Below are positions 1-8,543 of a stretch of 64,000 nucleotides of DNA, piece after piece. The notes beneath the pieces were generated by a model. It ran no database searches, had not been told where the DNA came from, and saw nothing but the letters and a program-made list of their open reading frames with translations. The DNA is from UBA11865 sp041570195 (GTDB taxonomy: Bacteria > Chloroflexota > Anaerolineae > Promineifilales > Promineifilaceae): positions 1 through 64,000 of the forward strand of contig JBFFWQ010000010.1 of assembly GCA_041570195.1 (NCBI GenBank), given 5' to 3'. The position numbers and the translations under genes are program-made. Each line of letters starts with the position of its first letter. The stretch's first letter is position 1.

Positions 1-120
1 AATGAAAAACTTGAAGCGGCCGTGGATCAGTTGATTCGCAAGGCCAATGCTTACGGGGGGTTGGACAATATCGGGGTTGTCGTGGCTGAGTTCCAGTCAG
101 CCGAGGTCGACGCTGGCTGA
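1..120 (+). CDS. PP2C-family protein phosphatase, C-terminal end (partial)
   Basis: Reading from base 1, an open frame of 39 codons runs to TGA at 118-120. It contains LIRKANAYGGLDNIGVVVAEF, which matches the last strand of PP2C serine/threonine phosphatases: a helix with ANxxGGxDN, where the Asp belongs to the metal site, followed by a hydrophobic strand. The rest lies outside the window. Bacterial PP2C enzymes usually reverse Ser/Thr kinase phosphorylation, often next to a PknB-type kinase gene; that neighbour cannot be seen here. The family call rests on this one motif. Confidence 0.75.
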   Translation, partial: NEKLEAAVDQLIRKANAYGGLDNIGVVVAEFQSAEVDAG

Positions 121-187
121 TCGGATTGCCTGCTCCTTCTCACCTGCAGCCCGTTCTTAGATAGCTTATCCTTTGATGGAGATCATG

Positions 188-1468
188 ATGAACCCGAAAA
201 GAGTACGCGTGGTTGTTACCGGGATTGGCGCCATTACGGCGCTGGGGGAGACGGCGCATGAAACCTGGAAAGGTCTGCTTGACGGCCGTTCCGGGGTCCG
301 ATCGGGCAGCACATTATTCGACACGAGCGACTATCCAGTCCGGATCTCGGCCGAAGTCAGATCCTTTGAACCGAGAAAATTCATTAACTTCAAGGAAGCG
401 CGACGCATGTCCCGTTTCAGCCAATTTGCCGTCGCCGCCGCCCGCGAAGCGTTGGTCGACGCCAGCTTGCTGGCTGACGACGAGACGAACGCTGGCGGTG
501 AGATCGACGGCGTAGAGTCGATCCGAGCTGGAACCGTGATTGGCACATGCGTTGGCGGTTTTGTCGAAGTGCGCAACGGAACACAAGCCCTGCTGGAGAA
601 AGGTTACCGTCGGGTGGGTCCGCTGTTCATACCACGGATGATGCACAACGCGGCTGCCGCCAACATCAGCCACCAATTCGGTTTACGAGGTCACAATTCG
701 ACAACCACGACCGCCTGCGCGGCCGGCGCCCAGGCCATAGGCGACGCCACCGAGGCTATCCGTAGCGGCCGGGCCGATGTCATGGTCGCGGGAGGGACCG
801 AGGCGCCATTCTGCGACTTGGGCCTGTCTGCCTTTTGGGCCACCGGCGCCATGTCAACGAATCACAATGACAGCCCTGAGACCGCCAGCCGGCCATTCGA
901 CCTACATCGCGACGGCCTTGTTATTGGCGAAGGAGCTGCCTGTCTGGTGCTGGAGAGGCTGGAGCACGCTCTGGCCCGTTCGGCGCCCATCTATGCCGAG
1001 GTCGGTGGCTTCGGGTCGAGCGGCGACGCCTATCACTTGACCGCGCCCGAGCCGAATGGCGGTGGTGAAGTCAGAGCCATGAAATGGGCTCTTGAAGATG
1101 CGGACCTCACCGTCGAAGACGTAGACTACATCAGCGCCCATGCCACGGCAACAACTTTAGGCGACGCCATTGAAACCGTGGCCATTAAGCGTCTTTTTGG
1201 CGAAATAGCTTATGGCATTCCAGTGAGTGCCGCCAAGTCCATGCTAGGGCATACCATAGGCGCAGCCGGGGCCATAGAAGCCGTTTCTAGCATTATGACC
1301 ATCGTCGACGGTAAGGTCCACCCGACGACAAACTATGACACGCCCGATCCGGAGTGCGATTTAGATTACGTGCCTAATGAAGCACGCCTGGCCGACACGG
1401 CCGTCGTATTGTCAAACTCATTCGGAATGGGCGGGCAAAATGCGTCGATTGTGTTTTGCCGTTACTGA
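188..1468 (+). CDS. fabF: 3-oxoacyl-ACP synthase, FabF/KAS II type
   Basis: Condenses malonyl-ACP with acyl-ACP in fatty acid elongation, or in a polyketide-like pathway. The 426-residue thiolase-fold protein has the KAS II triad: nucleophile Cys177 in TTTTACAAGAQ, His318 in SAHATATTLGD and His355 in KSMLGHTIGAAGA. The C-terminal FGMGGQNAS loop is present. Possible starts are TTG 173, ATG 176, ATG 185 and ATG 188. The GGAG at 178-181 lies 6 nt before ATG 188, so 188 is preferred. No acpP, fabG or fabD flanks it, so this may be a second or specialised ketosynthase rather than the main FabF. It converges on the aldo/keto reductase gene with about 40 bp between stops and no clear terminator. Confidence 0.93.
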   Translation: MNPKRVRVVVTGIGAITALGETAHETWKGLLDGRSGVRSGSTLFDTSDYPVRISAEVRSFEPRKFINFKEARRMSRFSQFAVAAAREALVDASLLADDETNAGGEIDGVESIRAGTVIGTCVGGFVEVRNGTQALLEKGYRRVGPLFIPRMMHNAAAANISHQFGLRGHNSTTTTACAAGAQAIGDATEAIRSGRADVMVAGGTEAPFCDLGLSAFWATGAMSTNHNDSPETASRPFDLHRDGLVIGEGAACLVLERLEHALARSAPIYAEVGGFGSSGDAYHLTAPEPNGGGEVRAMKWALEDADLTVEDVDYISAHATATTLGDAIETVAIKRLFGEIAYGIPVSAAKSMLGHTIGAAGAIEAVSSIMTIVDGKVHPTTNYDTPDPECDLDYVPNEARLADTAVVLSNSFGMGGQNASIVFCRY

Positions 1469-1509
1469 TCCGCATTGTGTGGCCGCGCTCAATTCAGAGA
1501 CTTGGTTCT

Positions 1510-2475
1510 CTAGCTCCAGGCCGTCACCTCGTCCAGCGCCTCCTTCTCCTCAGGCGTTATCGTCACTTCTGCTCCTTTCACGTTATCCTCAAGCTGAGCT
1601 ACGCTATTGGCGCCTATGATGGCCGAAGACACGGCCGGGTTTGCCAATACCCAGGCAACGGCCGTTTGGGCGATGGTGGCGCCGTGCTCCTGACCGAACG
1701 CTTCTAGCTTTTCCACCGCCTCGAAGCCCTTAGCATTCATATACCGATTCTTTACTCCGGTGGCCCTTGTAGAATCAGGCAGGTCGCCATCGCGGCGATA
1801 CTTGCCGGTGAGGAACCCACCACCCAGCGGGCTATAGGGGATCACGCCTATCGCCTGGTCTAGACACAAAGGCTGTAGCTCTCGCTCGAATTCGGCCCGG
1901 TGAACGTAGCTGTAGTGGGGTTGCAGGCTGTCGAATCGGCTGATCTGGCGTAGATCGCTGATCCACAGTGATTTTGCTAGCAGCCAGGCAGGATAATTGG
2001 AGCAGCCGATGTAGCGTACTTTCCCGCTTGATATCAAGCTCTCCAAAGCCGCCAGCGTTTCGTCCAATGGCGTCTCTTTATCGGGGAAGTGGACCTGGTA
2101 CAGATCGATGTAATCAGTCTGTAGCCGTTTCAGACTCTGCTCCACCGCATACAGTATGTGAACGCGAGATAGCCCTTCGTCATTGGGACCCAGGCCCATT
2201 TGGCCCCGCACTTTGGTGGCTATGGCTAGACTGTGGCGGTCGGCGGCTCCGCTTGCTAGCCAATTGCCGATAATGGTCTCGCTCTCGCCACCTTCGTTGC
2301 CGGCTGCCCATCGCGAATATATGTCGGCCGTATCCACGAAATTTATCCCCATCTCGACTGCTTTAGACATGACCGCAAATGAGGTAGGTTCGTCGGCCGT
2401 CCATCCGAACTGCATTGTGCCCAAGCAAATGGTTGAGACGCGCATCCCTGTACGACCCAATCTTCGGTATTCCAT
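1510..2475 (-). CDS. Aldo/keto reductase
   Basis: NADPH-dependent oxidoreductase of the AKR superfamily (TIM barrel), cytoplasmic, 321 residues, a normal length. The catalytic tetrad is visible: Asp48 and Tyr53 in FVDTADIYS, Lys88 in IATKVRG and His129 in YQVHFPD. The C-terminal nucleotide-binding part SSAIIGANSVAQLEDNV is intact. It resembles the general-stress YghZ/IolS-type branch rather than a substrate-defined enzyme, so no substrate is assigned. The ATG start is preceded by AAGGAGGG, a strong ribosome binding site. It lies 14 bp downstream of the serine hydrolase gene on the same strand and may be cotranscribed with it. Confidence 0.93.
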   Translation of the reverse strand: MEYRRLGRTGMRVSTICLGTMQFGWTADEPTSFAVMSKAVEMGINFVDTADIYSRWAAGNEGGESETIIGNWLASGAADRHSLAIATKVRGQMGLGPNDEGLSRVHILYAVEQSLKRLQTDYIDLYQVHFPDKETPLDETLAALESLISSGKVRYIGCSNYPAWLLAKSLWISDLRQISRFDSLQPHYSYVHRAEFERELQPLCLDQAIGVIPYSPLGGGFLTGKYRRDGDLPDSTRATGVKNRYMNAKGFEAVEKLEAFGQEHGATIAQTAVAWVLANPAVSSAIIGANSVAQLEDNVKGAEVTITPEEKEALDEVTAWS

Positions 2476-2489
2476 GCTATTCCCTCCTT

Positions 2490-4103
2490 CTAGCCGCTTT
2501 CATCTGTCTGAAGTGGACCTGCTCCATTTTCGTTCTCGTTTACCGCGCCCGATTCATTGCCATCCTCAACCTGTTCACCCTCGCCATCGGGCTCCTGCGG
2601 TTCCTGTCTTTCTGAGAAGGGATTATTTGGATCGATCAACTCGGCGTCAGCTAGTGGATTACCGAAATACGGTTCGTCCATGTTGAAGTAATTATATACG
2701 GCCCGCGCGATCTCGCGCAGAATGGGGAAGCTAATGTCCGCCAGCAACCAATCTCCGGGCTGGTCGAGGTACTCGACGATGACGTAACTACCACCGGGCG
2801 AGAAGACGATGCCAGCGTCGGCGTGTGTGGCCCGCGCCCAACCATGCTTATGAGACACCGGCGTCCCCTCGGGCACTCCATAGCGAATCAGGTTGCCCTC
2901 TTCATTAAGGACCATCAGATCGATGATCGCCTGGCATTCGTCAGGTGTCAATTCTTCTGGGTAGATGGCAAGCAGTGGGCCACCCCCCTGGGAACAGTAG
3001 TAGATCATTGCCAGCAGGCTGCCGATTTCCTCGGCCGTGGATTGCATGGTGGGATCCGGTTGAGTCAGTAGCTCACCAGTCGAATTGGCCGGCGTCACGT
3101 AAGTCGTGCGCCGGTAGGCCGGTGGCGTGGCATCATAGGGCACTGCCATGAACGTATTTACCAGGCCCAGCTTCCTCATCGACTCAGTGAGTATGTCAGC
3201 GCCTCTATAGGTGTTGTTCTCACCCGCCACTTCATGAAGCAGCAAGTTGGCCCCGAAATTGCTCGAGCGGGTAGCCGTGTCTAGCAGTAATTGTTGCTGA
3301 TAAGCATTTGGTGGACCGTCCATTGCCCGGAATGCCTCGACAAAGATCGCGATCTTCAAGATACTGAGCCCGGACATAACTACATCGTCATTGATGCCAA
3401 TCTCCTCACCGTTTTCGAGGTCCATCACAAAGACACTGCCCAGTCCTTCGAATCCCTGCAGCTTGGTATTTATGACGTCAGTCAGCAACTCGAGACTCAT
3501 TTCAGGCGGTTGCTCCTCTGCCAGAGCGAGCTGGGCCACCCGATTATTGGGTCGATAGAGAGCGGCTTCTGCGACTGCCACGCTAGAATCAATGTCGGTG
3601 ATAAATCCTGCTTGACCTTCTTCTACCGCTTCGTCGCGAGTAAGGATCTGTGGCGCCGTCGCCGGTTGATCCAGAAACCCGGCGATGCTCTTTAGCAATG
3701 CCCGCAGGCCGGCTGCGTCATGAGTCGCTATCAGCGATACCTTTACAGGCTGCACTGGCCGTTCAAGGGCGAAGGCGACAAAGCTAATCCAGTCTTCGCG
3801 GCCATCCATTTGCTGCTGAGCCCGTGCCATCATTGCTTCTACGTCAAGCAGAAACCCCACATTGAGTGGGTCTAGTTCAACATGTTCTTCGAGATGGTAG
3901 AGATAGACAGGCGCCTGATATGCTTCGGTCACCATCTCGGCCGCCTGTGGCAAGCTCAACCCCGAGACATCCAGCCCGCCAATCACGCTGCCTTCGGGTA
4001 GCTCATCGCGCGCCAGCCGCCATTGAAAGCCACGGTACAGTAGAAACCCGACGGCAACCAGCAACAATGAGAGCAGGATCCACTTGCGGACAGTTGCTAA
4101 CAT
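2490..4103 (-). CDS. Membrane-anchored serine hydrolase, class A beta-lactamase/PBP fold, with VanW-type peptidoglycan-binding domain
   Basis: This 537-residue protein has an N-terminal anchor (about 7-25) and an extracytoplasmic domain resembling the peptidoglycan-binding repeats of VanW proteins (IGGLDVSGLSLPQAAEMV, about 40-130). A serine hydrolase domain follows (about 215-480), then an acidic Asn/Glu-rich tail. Penicillin-recognising motifs are visible: SxxK as Ser247-Ile-Leu-Lys250, SxN as Ser280-Ser-Asn282, and KxG as Lys419-His-Gly421 in place of the usual KTG. The class A omega-loop glutamate is not obvious, so a wall-modifying peptidase or esterase, or a catalytically divergent sensor, is more likely than a true beta-lactamase. 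It is a tandem paralogue of the next gene upstream. Start ATG 4103; the nearest SD-like GGGAGAGG sits rather far upstream. Confidence 0.85.
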   Translation of the reverse strand: MLATVRKWILLSLLLVAVGFLLYRGFQWRLARDELPEGSVIGGLDVSGLSLPQAAEMVTEAYQAPVYLYHLEEHVELDPLNVGFLLDVEAMMARAQQQMDGREDWISFVAFALERPVQPVKVSLIATHDAAGLRALLKSIAGFLDQPATAPQILTRDEAVEEGQAGFITDIDSSVAVAEAALYRPNNRVAQLALAEEQPPEMSLELLTDVINTKLQGFEGLGSVFVMDLENGEEIGINDDVVMSGLSILKIAIFVEAFRAMDGPPNAYQQQLLLDTATRSSNFGANLLLHEVAGENNTYRGADILTESMRKLGLVNTFMAVPYDATPPAYRRTTYVTPANSTGELLTQPDPTMQSTAEEIGSLLAMIYYCSQGGGPLLAIYPEELTPDECQAIIDLMVLNEEGNLIRYGVPEGTPVSHKHGWARATHADAGIVFSPGGSYVIVEYLDQPGDWLLADISFPILREIARAVYNYFNMDEPYFGNPLADAELIDPNNPFSERQEPQEPDGEGEQVEDGNESGAVNENENGAGPLQTDESG

Positions 4104-4196
4104 AAGCCAGGCCGAGCCTCTCCCATGAAGGAAGCCAGGGCGATTGCAAAAGTCGGGGCCAATGGGCTAGCCAGGGCCATCTCGCTACAAAGGATC

Positions 4197-5675
4197 CTAC
4201 TGGCTGCCAGTCGGGCCGCCGAGATAAGGATTGTCGAAGTTAAAGTAATTGTAAGTAGCCCTGGAAATGTCGGCCAGCAGAGGCGAGCTGATCTCCCACT
4301 CCAGCCATTCGGGCTTGTACATGTATGTCACCAACACGTAATCACCGCCTGGACTCAGGATGATACCAGCATCGGCATGGGTATCGCTTATCCAACCGTG
4401 CTTGTGGGCTACAGGTGTTTCTGGTGGTACACCCTCTTCGATCAGGCTGCCGATGCGGTTGAGCTTCATGAAGTCTAGCAGCCGCTGACACTCATCCTGC
4501 GTCAACTGACCGTCATATGCCGCTAGCAGGGCCCCACCGCCGTACTCGGCGCACTGGTACAACATCACTAGCAACGAACCGATATCCTCGGCCGTAGTCT
4601 GCATGGTCGGATCCGGATCGGTCATGATATCTTCGCTACTATTAGCCACTGTCTGGTATGTGGCCCGTCCAGGCCGGGCTTGCTCCTCATACGGCACGGC
4701 GATGAAAGTGTTTTGTAACCCAAGATCTTGCATGGATTCAGTGGTGATATCCGCCCCTAGAAAAGCGTCATCCTCGCCGGCAATGACATCCAGTAGCAGA
4801 TTAGCACTGAAATTCCCTGATTGAATCACCAATGTCTCAGAGATTAGCTTACTCTGCTCGGCCGTCAGGCTGCCGTCGACCGCCCGCAGCGTTTCTAGAG
4901 CAATTGGTACTTTCAGAATACTCATTCCTGACATCGCCTCGTCGGCGTTGATCGCGATTTCCTCTCCACTTGTCAGGTCGGCAATGAAGATACTTGCCAC
5001 TCCGTCAAGATCCTCGAGGTGGTTGACGATCAACCTGGCCAGTATGTTGATATCGGGTCTCTGTGGCTCGGTTGGCTCAAGAACCAACTGCGCTTCACGA
5101 TCCACGGCCCGGTAGAATGCTGACTGAACATCTGGCGTGCTGGCCTCGACGTTGGTGGCCACGCCAGGCTCCCCATACTGAAAGCTCAGTGTAGTAGGTA
5201 CTGGCTGCGGCGGAAGGGCCGGTTTGTCAAACGCCGTAGAGATAGTGCCTAAAACGTCACGTAGAGCATCGGGATTGTGAGTTGCCCGTAACTCCACATG
5301 TTCGACCTCTACCGGGCGACCCCATAAGAAACCCCAAAATCCGGCCCAAAAATCCTGTTGCTGGCGTTGGTAATCCGCCTGGCTCAACATCGTTTCAGTG
5401 TCCAAGGCAAACTCAACATCCAGAGGCCGGACCTCAATCGCTTCTTCCCCATGATGTACGATAACGGGCGCGTCAACATAGCGGTTGCTAAGCTGTTCGG
5501 CCGCTTCTTCTGGCGTCAAGCCGCCAATGGGAACACCCCCGGCTGTCAAGCCGGCCGGGAAATATCGGCGGAAAGAACCATACTGATACAGCTTGAACAA
5601 CAAAAACAACACCAGCGCAACCATAGCAATAACCAGTAGCCATTGCCCCAATCCGGGCGCCGATCTTCTAGACAT
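4197..5675 (-). CDS. Membrane-anchored serine hydrolase, paralogue of the adjacent gene
   Basis: This 492-residue protein has the same layout as its neighbour: a transmembrane anchor (about 10-30), a VanW-type peptidoglycan-binding-like domain with VPIGGLTPEEAAEQL (about 45-150) and a class A beta-lactamase-like domain (about 220-480). Catalytic motifs are Ser252-Ile-Leu-Lys255, Ser286-Gly-Asn288 and Lys425-His-Gly427. The KHG variant is shared by both paralogues, so it is a family trait and not decay. It lacks the acidic tail of its twin. Its 5' end overlaps the Nudix gene by 8 bp, indicating cotranscription. It probably acts on peptidoglycan outside the membrane; the substrate is unknown. 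Confidence 0.85.
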   Translation of the reverse strand: MSRRSAPGLGQWLLVIAMVALVLFLLFKLYQYGSFRRYFPAGLTAGGVPIGGLTPEEAAEQLSNRYVDAPVIVHHGEEAIEVRPLDVEFALDTETMLSQADYQRQQQDFWAGFWGFLWGRPVEVEHVELRATHNPDALRDVLGTISTAFDKPALPPQPVPTTLSFQYGEPGVATNVEASTPDVQSAFYRAVDREAQLVLEPTEPQRPDINILARLIVNHLEDLDGVASIFIADLTSGEEIAINADEAMSGMSILKVPIALETLRAVDGSLTAEQSKLISETLVIQSGNFSANLLLDVIAGEDDAFLGADITTESMQDLGLQNTFIAVPYEEQARPGRATYQTVANSSEDIMTDPDPTMQTTAEDIGSLLVMLYQCAEYGGGALLAAYDGQLTQDECQRLLDFMKLNRIGSLIEEGVPPETPVAHKHGWISDTHADAGIILSPGGDYVLVTYMYKPEWLEWEISSPLLADISRATYNYFNFDNPYLGGPTGSQ

Positions 5676-6189
5676 TTAGGGTTTGCTCCGTGGTTAACCA
5701 AGTTGACCAATGCTCTACGGCCGCGTTGATGATCGCCCGAGTCGTTGGCCGCAGTCCTTCGGGCAACTCACCCGGCGCGAACCAGGCCGCTTCCAGTATC
5801 TCGGAACTCAGAATCGGATCCTTTGCGGCATAAGACAATCGAGCCATATAGGTAATGCCGATATCGGCCGGCGTGGATTCGCGGGAGACGTGAATCACTG
5901 GCCCCAGGATAGCCACTAGACCTGTCTCTTCGTTCAATTCCCGCAGCGCGCAATCGGCTGGCGACTCGTTTCTGTCCAACCACCCACCAGGCAAATCCCA
6001 TGGCGCCGATGGATGAAAAACGTGCCGCAGCAGGAGAATCCGTTGATCATGATCGAAACACACCAGTGTGACGCCTATCCTATGTCGCGCCACGACAATC
6101 TTGATAGCCAGGCCCATGAAGAACGTCACCAATGGGTTACGGACAATCTGGGCCAGTCGCTCTTTTTGTCGGGTTGACAGTCTACTCAA
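5668..6189 (-). CDS. Nudix hydrolase
   Basis: Hydrolyses a nucleoside diphosphate linked to another moiety; the substrate cannot be read from sequence. The 173-residue protein has a complete Nudix box at residues 69-91 (GWLDRNE, seven residues, then RELNEETGL) with all the metal-binding Glu residues. A hydrophobic stretch near residues 20-35 precedes the domain. The start is TTG at 6189; the only nearby ATG is at codon 25 and would cut into conserved sequence, so TTG is kept with moderate certainty. It is the first gene of the apparent Nudix, hydrolase, hydrolase, reductase run on the minus strand. Confidence 0.88.
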   Translation of the reverse strand: MSRLSTRQKERLAQIVRNPLVTFFMGLAIKIVVARHRIGVTLVCFDHDQRILLLRHVFHPSAPWDLPGGWLDRNESPADCALRELNEETGLVAILGPVIHVSRESTPADIGITYMARLSYAAKDPILSSEILEAAWFAPGELPEGLRPTTRAIINAAVEHWSTWLTTEQTLNV

Positions 6190-6323
6190 TAGAATCCACT
6201 GAGACTACATTGGTTGAAGCCCGATCTCGGGCGGGCTCTGCTCGTTCGTTCCAGTTCTGGCCAATTAGATATCGAACCTACAGTCAAAGCTCCAGGCAAC
6301 TCAACGGCCCGGAACAATCGACA

Positions 6324-6329
6324 AGTATA
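6324..6329 (-). promoter_or_regulatory. Extended -10 promoter for the Nudix/serine hydrolase run
   Basis: On the minus strand TGTGCTATACT gives a TATACT -10 hexamer with an upstream TG, an extended -10 element. It lies about 135 nt before the TTG start of the Nudix gene. The -35 region is poor. Judged by eye only. Confidence 0.4.
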
Positions 6330-6466
6330 GCACATCCTCAGCAAGCCAATGGAACCGTTCAGTCCATGCTCATTTCGTTCTTGCAACTGCCATCGCCTTC
6401 AACTCGTATAGGTGTTTGAACCGGTCCTTGAACTGGGATTGACTGATTACGAGTGGAGATTAACGA

Positions 6467-6898
6467 ATGCCAGAATCACGACTAATGCGCAGTGAAACTG
6501 ACAAAATGATCGCCGGCGTTTGCGGCGGGATCGCCGCCTATTTAGGTATTGATGCTGTGTTCGTGCGACTGGCATTTCTACTGCTCTGCTTCGCCAGTGG
6601 CATTGGTCTCCTACTGTACTTGATACTGATGATAATCATGCCCAGCGAATCAAATTTTGAGCAGCCTGCATCCAGGATTGTTCACGATAACATCGACCAA
6701 TTCGGCGATGACCTGGGTCAAGGTATCAAACGCGTCCAAGCCCATCCTCAGGGGCGTACTCTGGCCGCTGGCCTCTTGATCGTTTTCGGGCTATTTCTCT
6801 TGTTCGATAACCTGGGTTGGTTCAGTAGCGGGATCTTCTGGGCCTTGGCGTTAATCGGAGTGGGATTCTATCTAGTGATCCGCCGTAGTAAGAATTAG
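6467..6898 (+). CDS. PspC domain membrane protein
   Basis: Small inner-membrane protein of 143 residues. The N-terminal PspC domain (about 3-62) shows the typical RSETDKMIAGVCGGIAAYLG start and a hydrophobic helix ending in LMIIMPSE. A second pair of hydrophobic segments near the C-terminus (about 102-138, with GLFLLFDNLGW) resembles the LiaF-type membrane region. In other bacteria PspC proteins sense envelope stress or support the phage-shock response. No pspA is nearby. GTGGAG lies 8 nt before ATG 6467 and fixes the start. The gene stands alone between convergent or divergent neighbours; a two-component system follows on the opposite strand. Confidence 0.9.
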   Translation: MPESRLMRSETDKMIAGVCGGIAAYLGIDAVFVRLAFLLLCFASGIGLLLYLILMIIMPSESNFEQPASRIVHDNIDQFGDDLGQGIKRVQAHPQGRTLAAGLLIVFGLFLLFDNLGWFSSGIFWALALIGVGFYLVIRRSKN

Positions 6899-6953
6899 TG
6901 CCAAGCAAGCCAGCGTCGAAGAAAGGAATCAACCTGCTGACTTGGTGGCTTGA

Positions 6954-8396
6954 TTAGTCGCCAGGCTCAACCGCCGGACGTACTGCCAGTTCGGGCAACG
7001 ATGCCGCGTTCTCTTGACTCGTTGAAAGGACGGGAAGTGTGATTAGAAAGACACTGCCTTTTCCCATTTCGCTCGTGACCTCAATATCACCTTGGTGTGC
7101 CTGGGCAATCCAATAGGCGATTGACAGTCCTAGGCCTGAGCCACCCATATTCCGACTACGAGCCTTGTCAACGCGGTAGAAACGGTCAAAAATCCGCGGA
7201 AGATCTTCGTCTGGAATACCAATTCCGGTGTCTGTTATCACAATTTGTGCTGTTCCGTTGGCTTTCGACAGGCTCATGGTCACTTTGCCTCCAGCCGGCG
7301 TGTACTTGAGCCCGTTATCAACCAGATTAAGGACAAGTTGTTTCAGACGATCTTGATCTCCTAAAACACACACCTGGTCCACTTCAAGCAATTCAACGGC
7401 TACTCCCTGATCCAGCGAACTGACTTGCCGGTAGACGTCGAGGAATATGCCATCCAGCTCAACCGGCTTCTGCTGAATCGGCAATCCGCCAGTATCGGCC
7501 CTGGCGAGCAGGAGCAAGTCGTCCACCAGACGAGTCATGCGCAGCAATTCATCCTCGACAACATCCATTGTCTCCTGATCAGCCTCGCCCATGCGCCGAA
7601 TCAGATCGACGTTTCCGCGAATCGTCGTCAGCGGCGTACGCAGTTCGTGAGACACGTCGGCCAGGAAACGCTGCCGGGCGTGAAATAGGCGCTCCAGCCG
7701 CTCCAGCGTCTGGTTGAGCACCATCGTCAAGCGTCCGATTTCGTCGCGGCGTCCCGAATCGGGCAGGCGCCGGCTTAGATCGTCAGTACGGGTGATCTTG
7801 AGCGCTACCGCAGTAATATCGTCAAGAGGTTTCAGCAATTGATGAGTCAGCAGCGCGCCTAGAATCAGCGACAGACCGACGGCCGCCAAGCCAGTCAGCA
7901 GGAGAATAAACTGCAATTGGTCCAGCACCGCCTCATTTTCTAGCAGCCGAGCTACTTGCAGATAACCAACCAGCCGTCGCCCATCTTCGCCTTGCACATA
8001 CAACGGTTCGGTCAACACCCGCAGCGACTGATTATTGTGCACGACCGTGCTGTAGAGAACTTTCTCCTGGTGGCCATCCGGGTCGAGCACCGTATCATAG
8101 TCACCCAGATTCTGCGATTTGGTTAGAATTTCGCCCCGAGTATCAAGTATGACGAAGAAATTGGTGGCCGTCTGAAAAACGTCTAGCTCTTCGGCTGGCA
8201 GCGAAAGCACGGCCACGTTGCCCATAACGAAGGCTTCCGTGCGATCGCGCAACTGAGCCGCGGTCTCATTTAGCCCGCGATCGACTTCATTCAGTAAGGT
8301 CGCTCTAGAAATCAGATAGACGGCCGATCCGAATAGGACAAATACAAAGACCAGGATCAGCGTGTATAGAACTATCAGGCGGAATTTGATCGACAA
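6954..8396 (-). CDS. Sensor histidine kinase (HAMP, HisKA, HATPase)
   Basis: Membrane-bound sensor kinase of 480 residues. Order: TM1 (about 7-30), an extracytoplasmic sensor of about 125 residues, TM2 (about 160-185), HAMP (about 185-235), HisKA with the phospho-acceptor His250 in FLADVSHELRTPL, and a HATPase domain with N (LVDNGLKYT), G1 (DTGIGIP) and G2 (GGSGLGLSIA) boxes. It lies 147 bp downstream of an OmpR-family regulator gene on the same strand, so the two form a cognate pair. The start is TTG 8396 with weak AAGG upstream. The architecture resembles MprB/BaeS-type envelope sensors; the signal is unknown. Confidence 0.93.
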   Translation of the reverse strand: MSIKFRLIVLYTLILVFVFVLFGSAVYLISRATLLNEVDRGLNETAAQLRDRTEAFVMGNVAVLSLPAEELDVFQTATNFFVILDTRGEILTKSQNLGDYDTVLDPDGHQEKVLYSTVVHNNQSLRVLTEPLYVQGEDGRRLVGYLQVARLLENEAVLDQLQFILLLTGLAAVGLSLILGALLTHQLLKPLDDITAVALKITRTDDLSRRLPDSGRRDEIGRLTMVLNQTLERLERLFHARQRFLADVSHELRTPLTTIRGNVDLIRRMGEADQETMDVVEDELLRMTRLVDDLLLLARADTGGLPIQQKPVELDGIFLDVYRQVSSLDQGVAVELLEVDQVCVLGDQDRLKQLVLNLVDNGLKYTPAGGKVTMSLSKANGTAQIVITDTGIGIPDEDLPRIFDRFYRVDKARSRNMGGSGLGLSIAYWIAQAHQGDIEVTSEMGKGSVFLITLPVLSTSQENAASLPELAVRPAVEPGD

Positions 8397-8543
8397 GCCA
8401 GCAAAACCTTGGATTATGTGACCCTGGGCCCACCAAACGAAGTCGCCGCTCGGCGCCCGGACAGCAACTATTCTATCCGCTTGACATTAAGCCAGGATGA
8501 ATGAGGCCCCGAAGCAGTTCTAATCAGGCGCAGGGCTTAAGTC

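Noticed and set aside
2490..5675. Calling the two serine hydrolases antibiotic-resistance beta-lactamases.
   Set aside because: The third motif is KHG, no omega-loop Glu is evident, and the fused wall-binding domain suggests a housekeeping envelope role.
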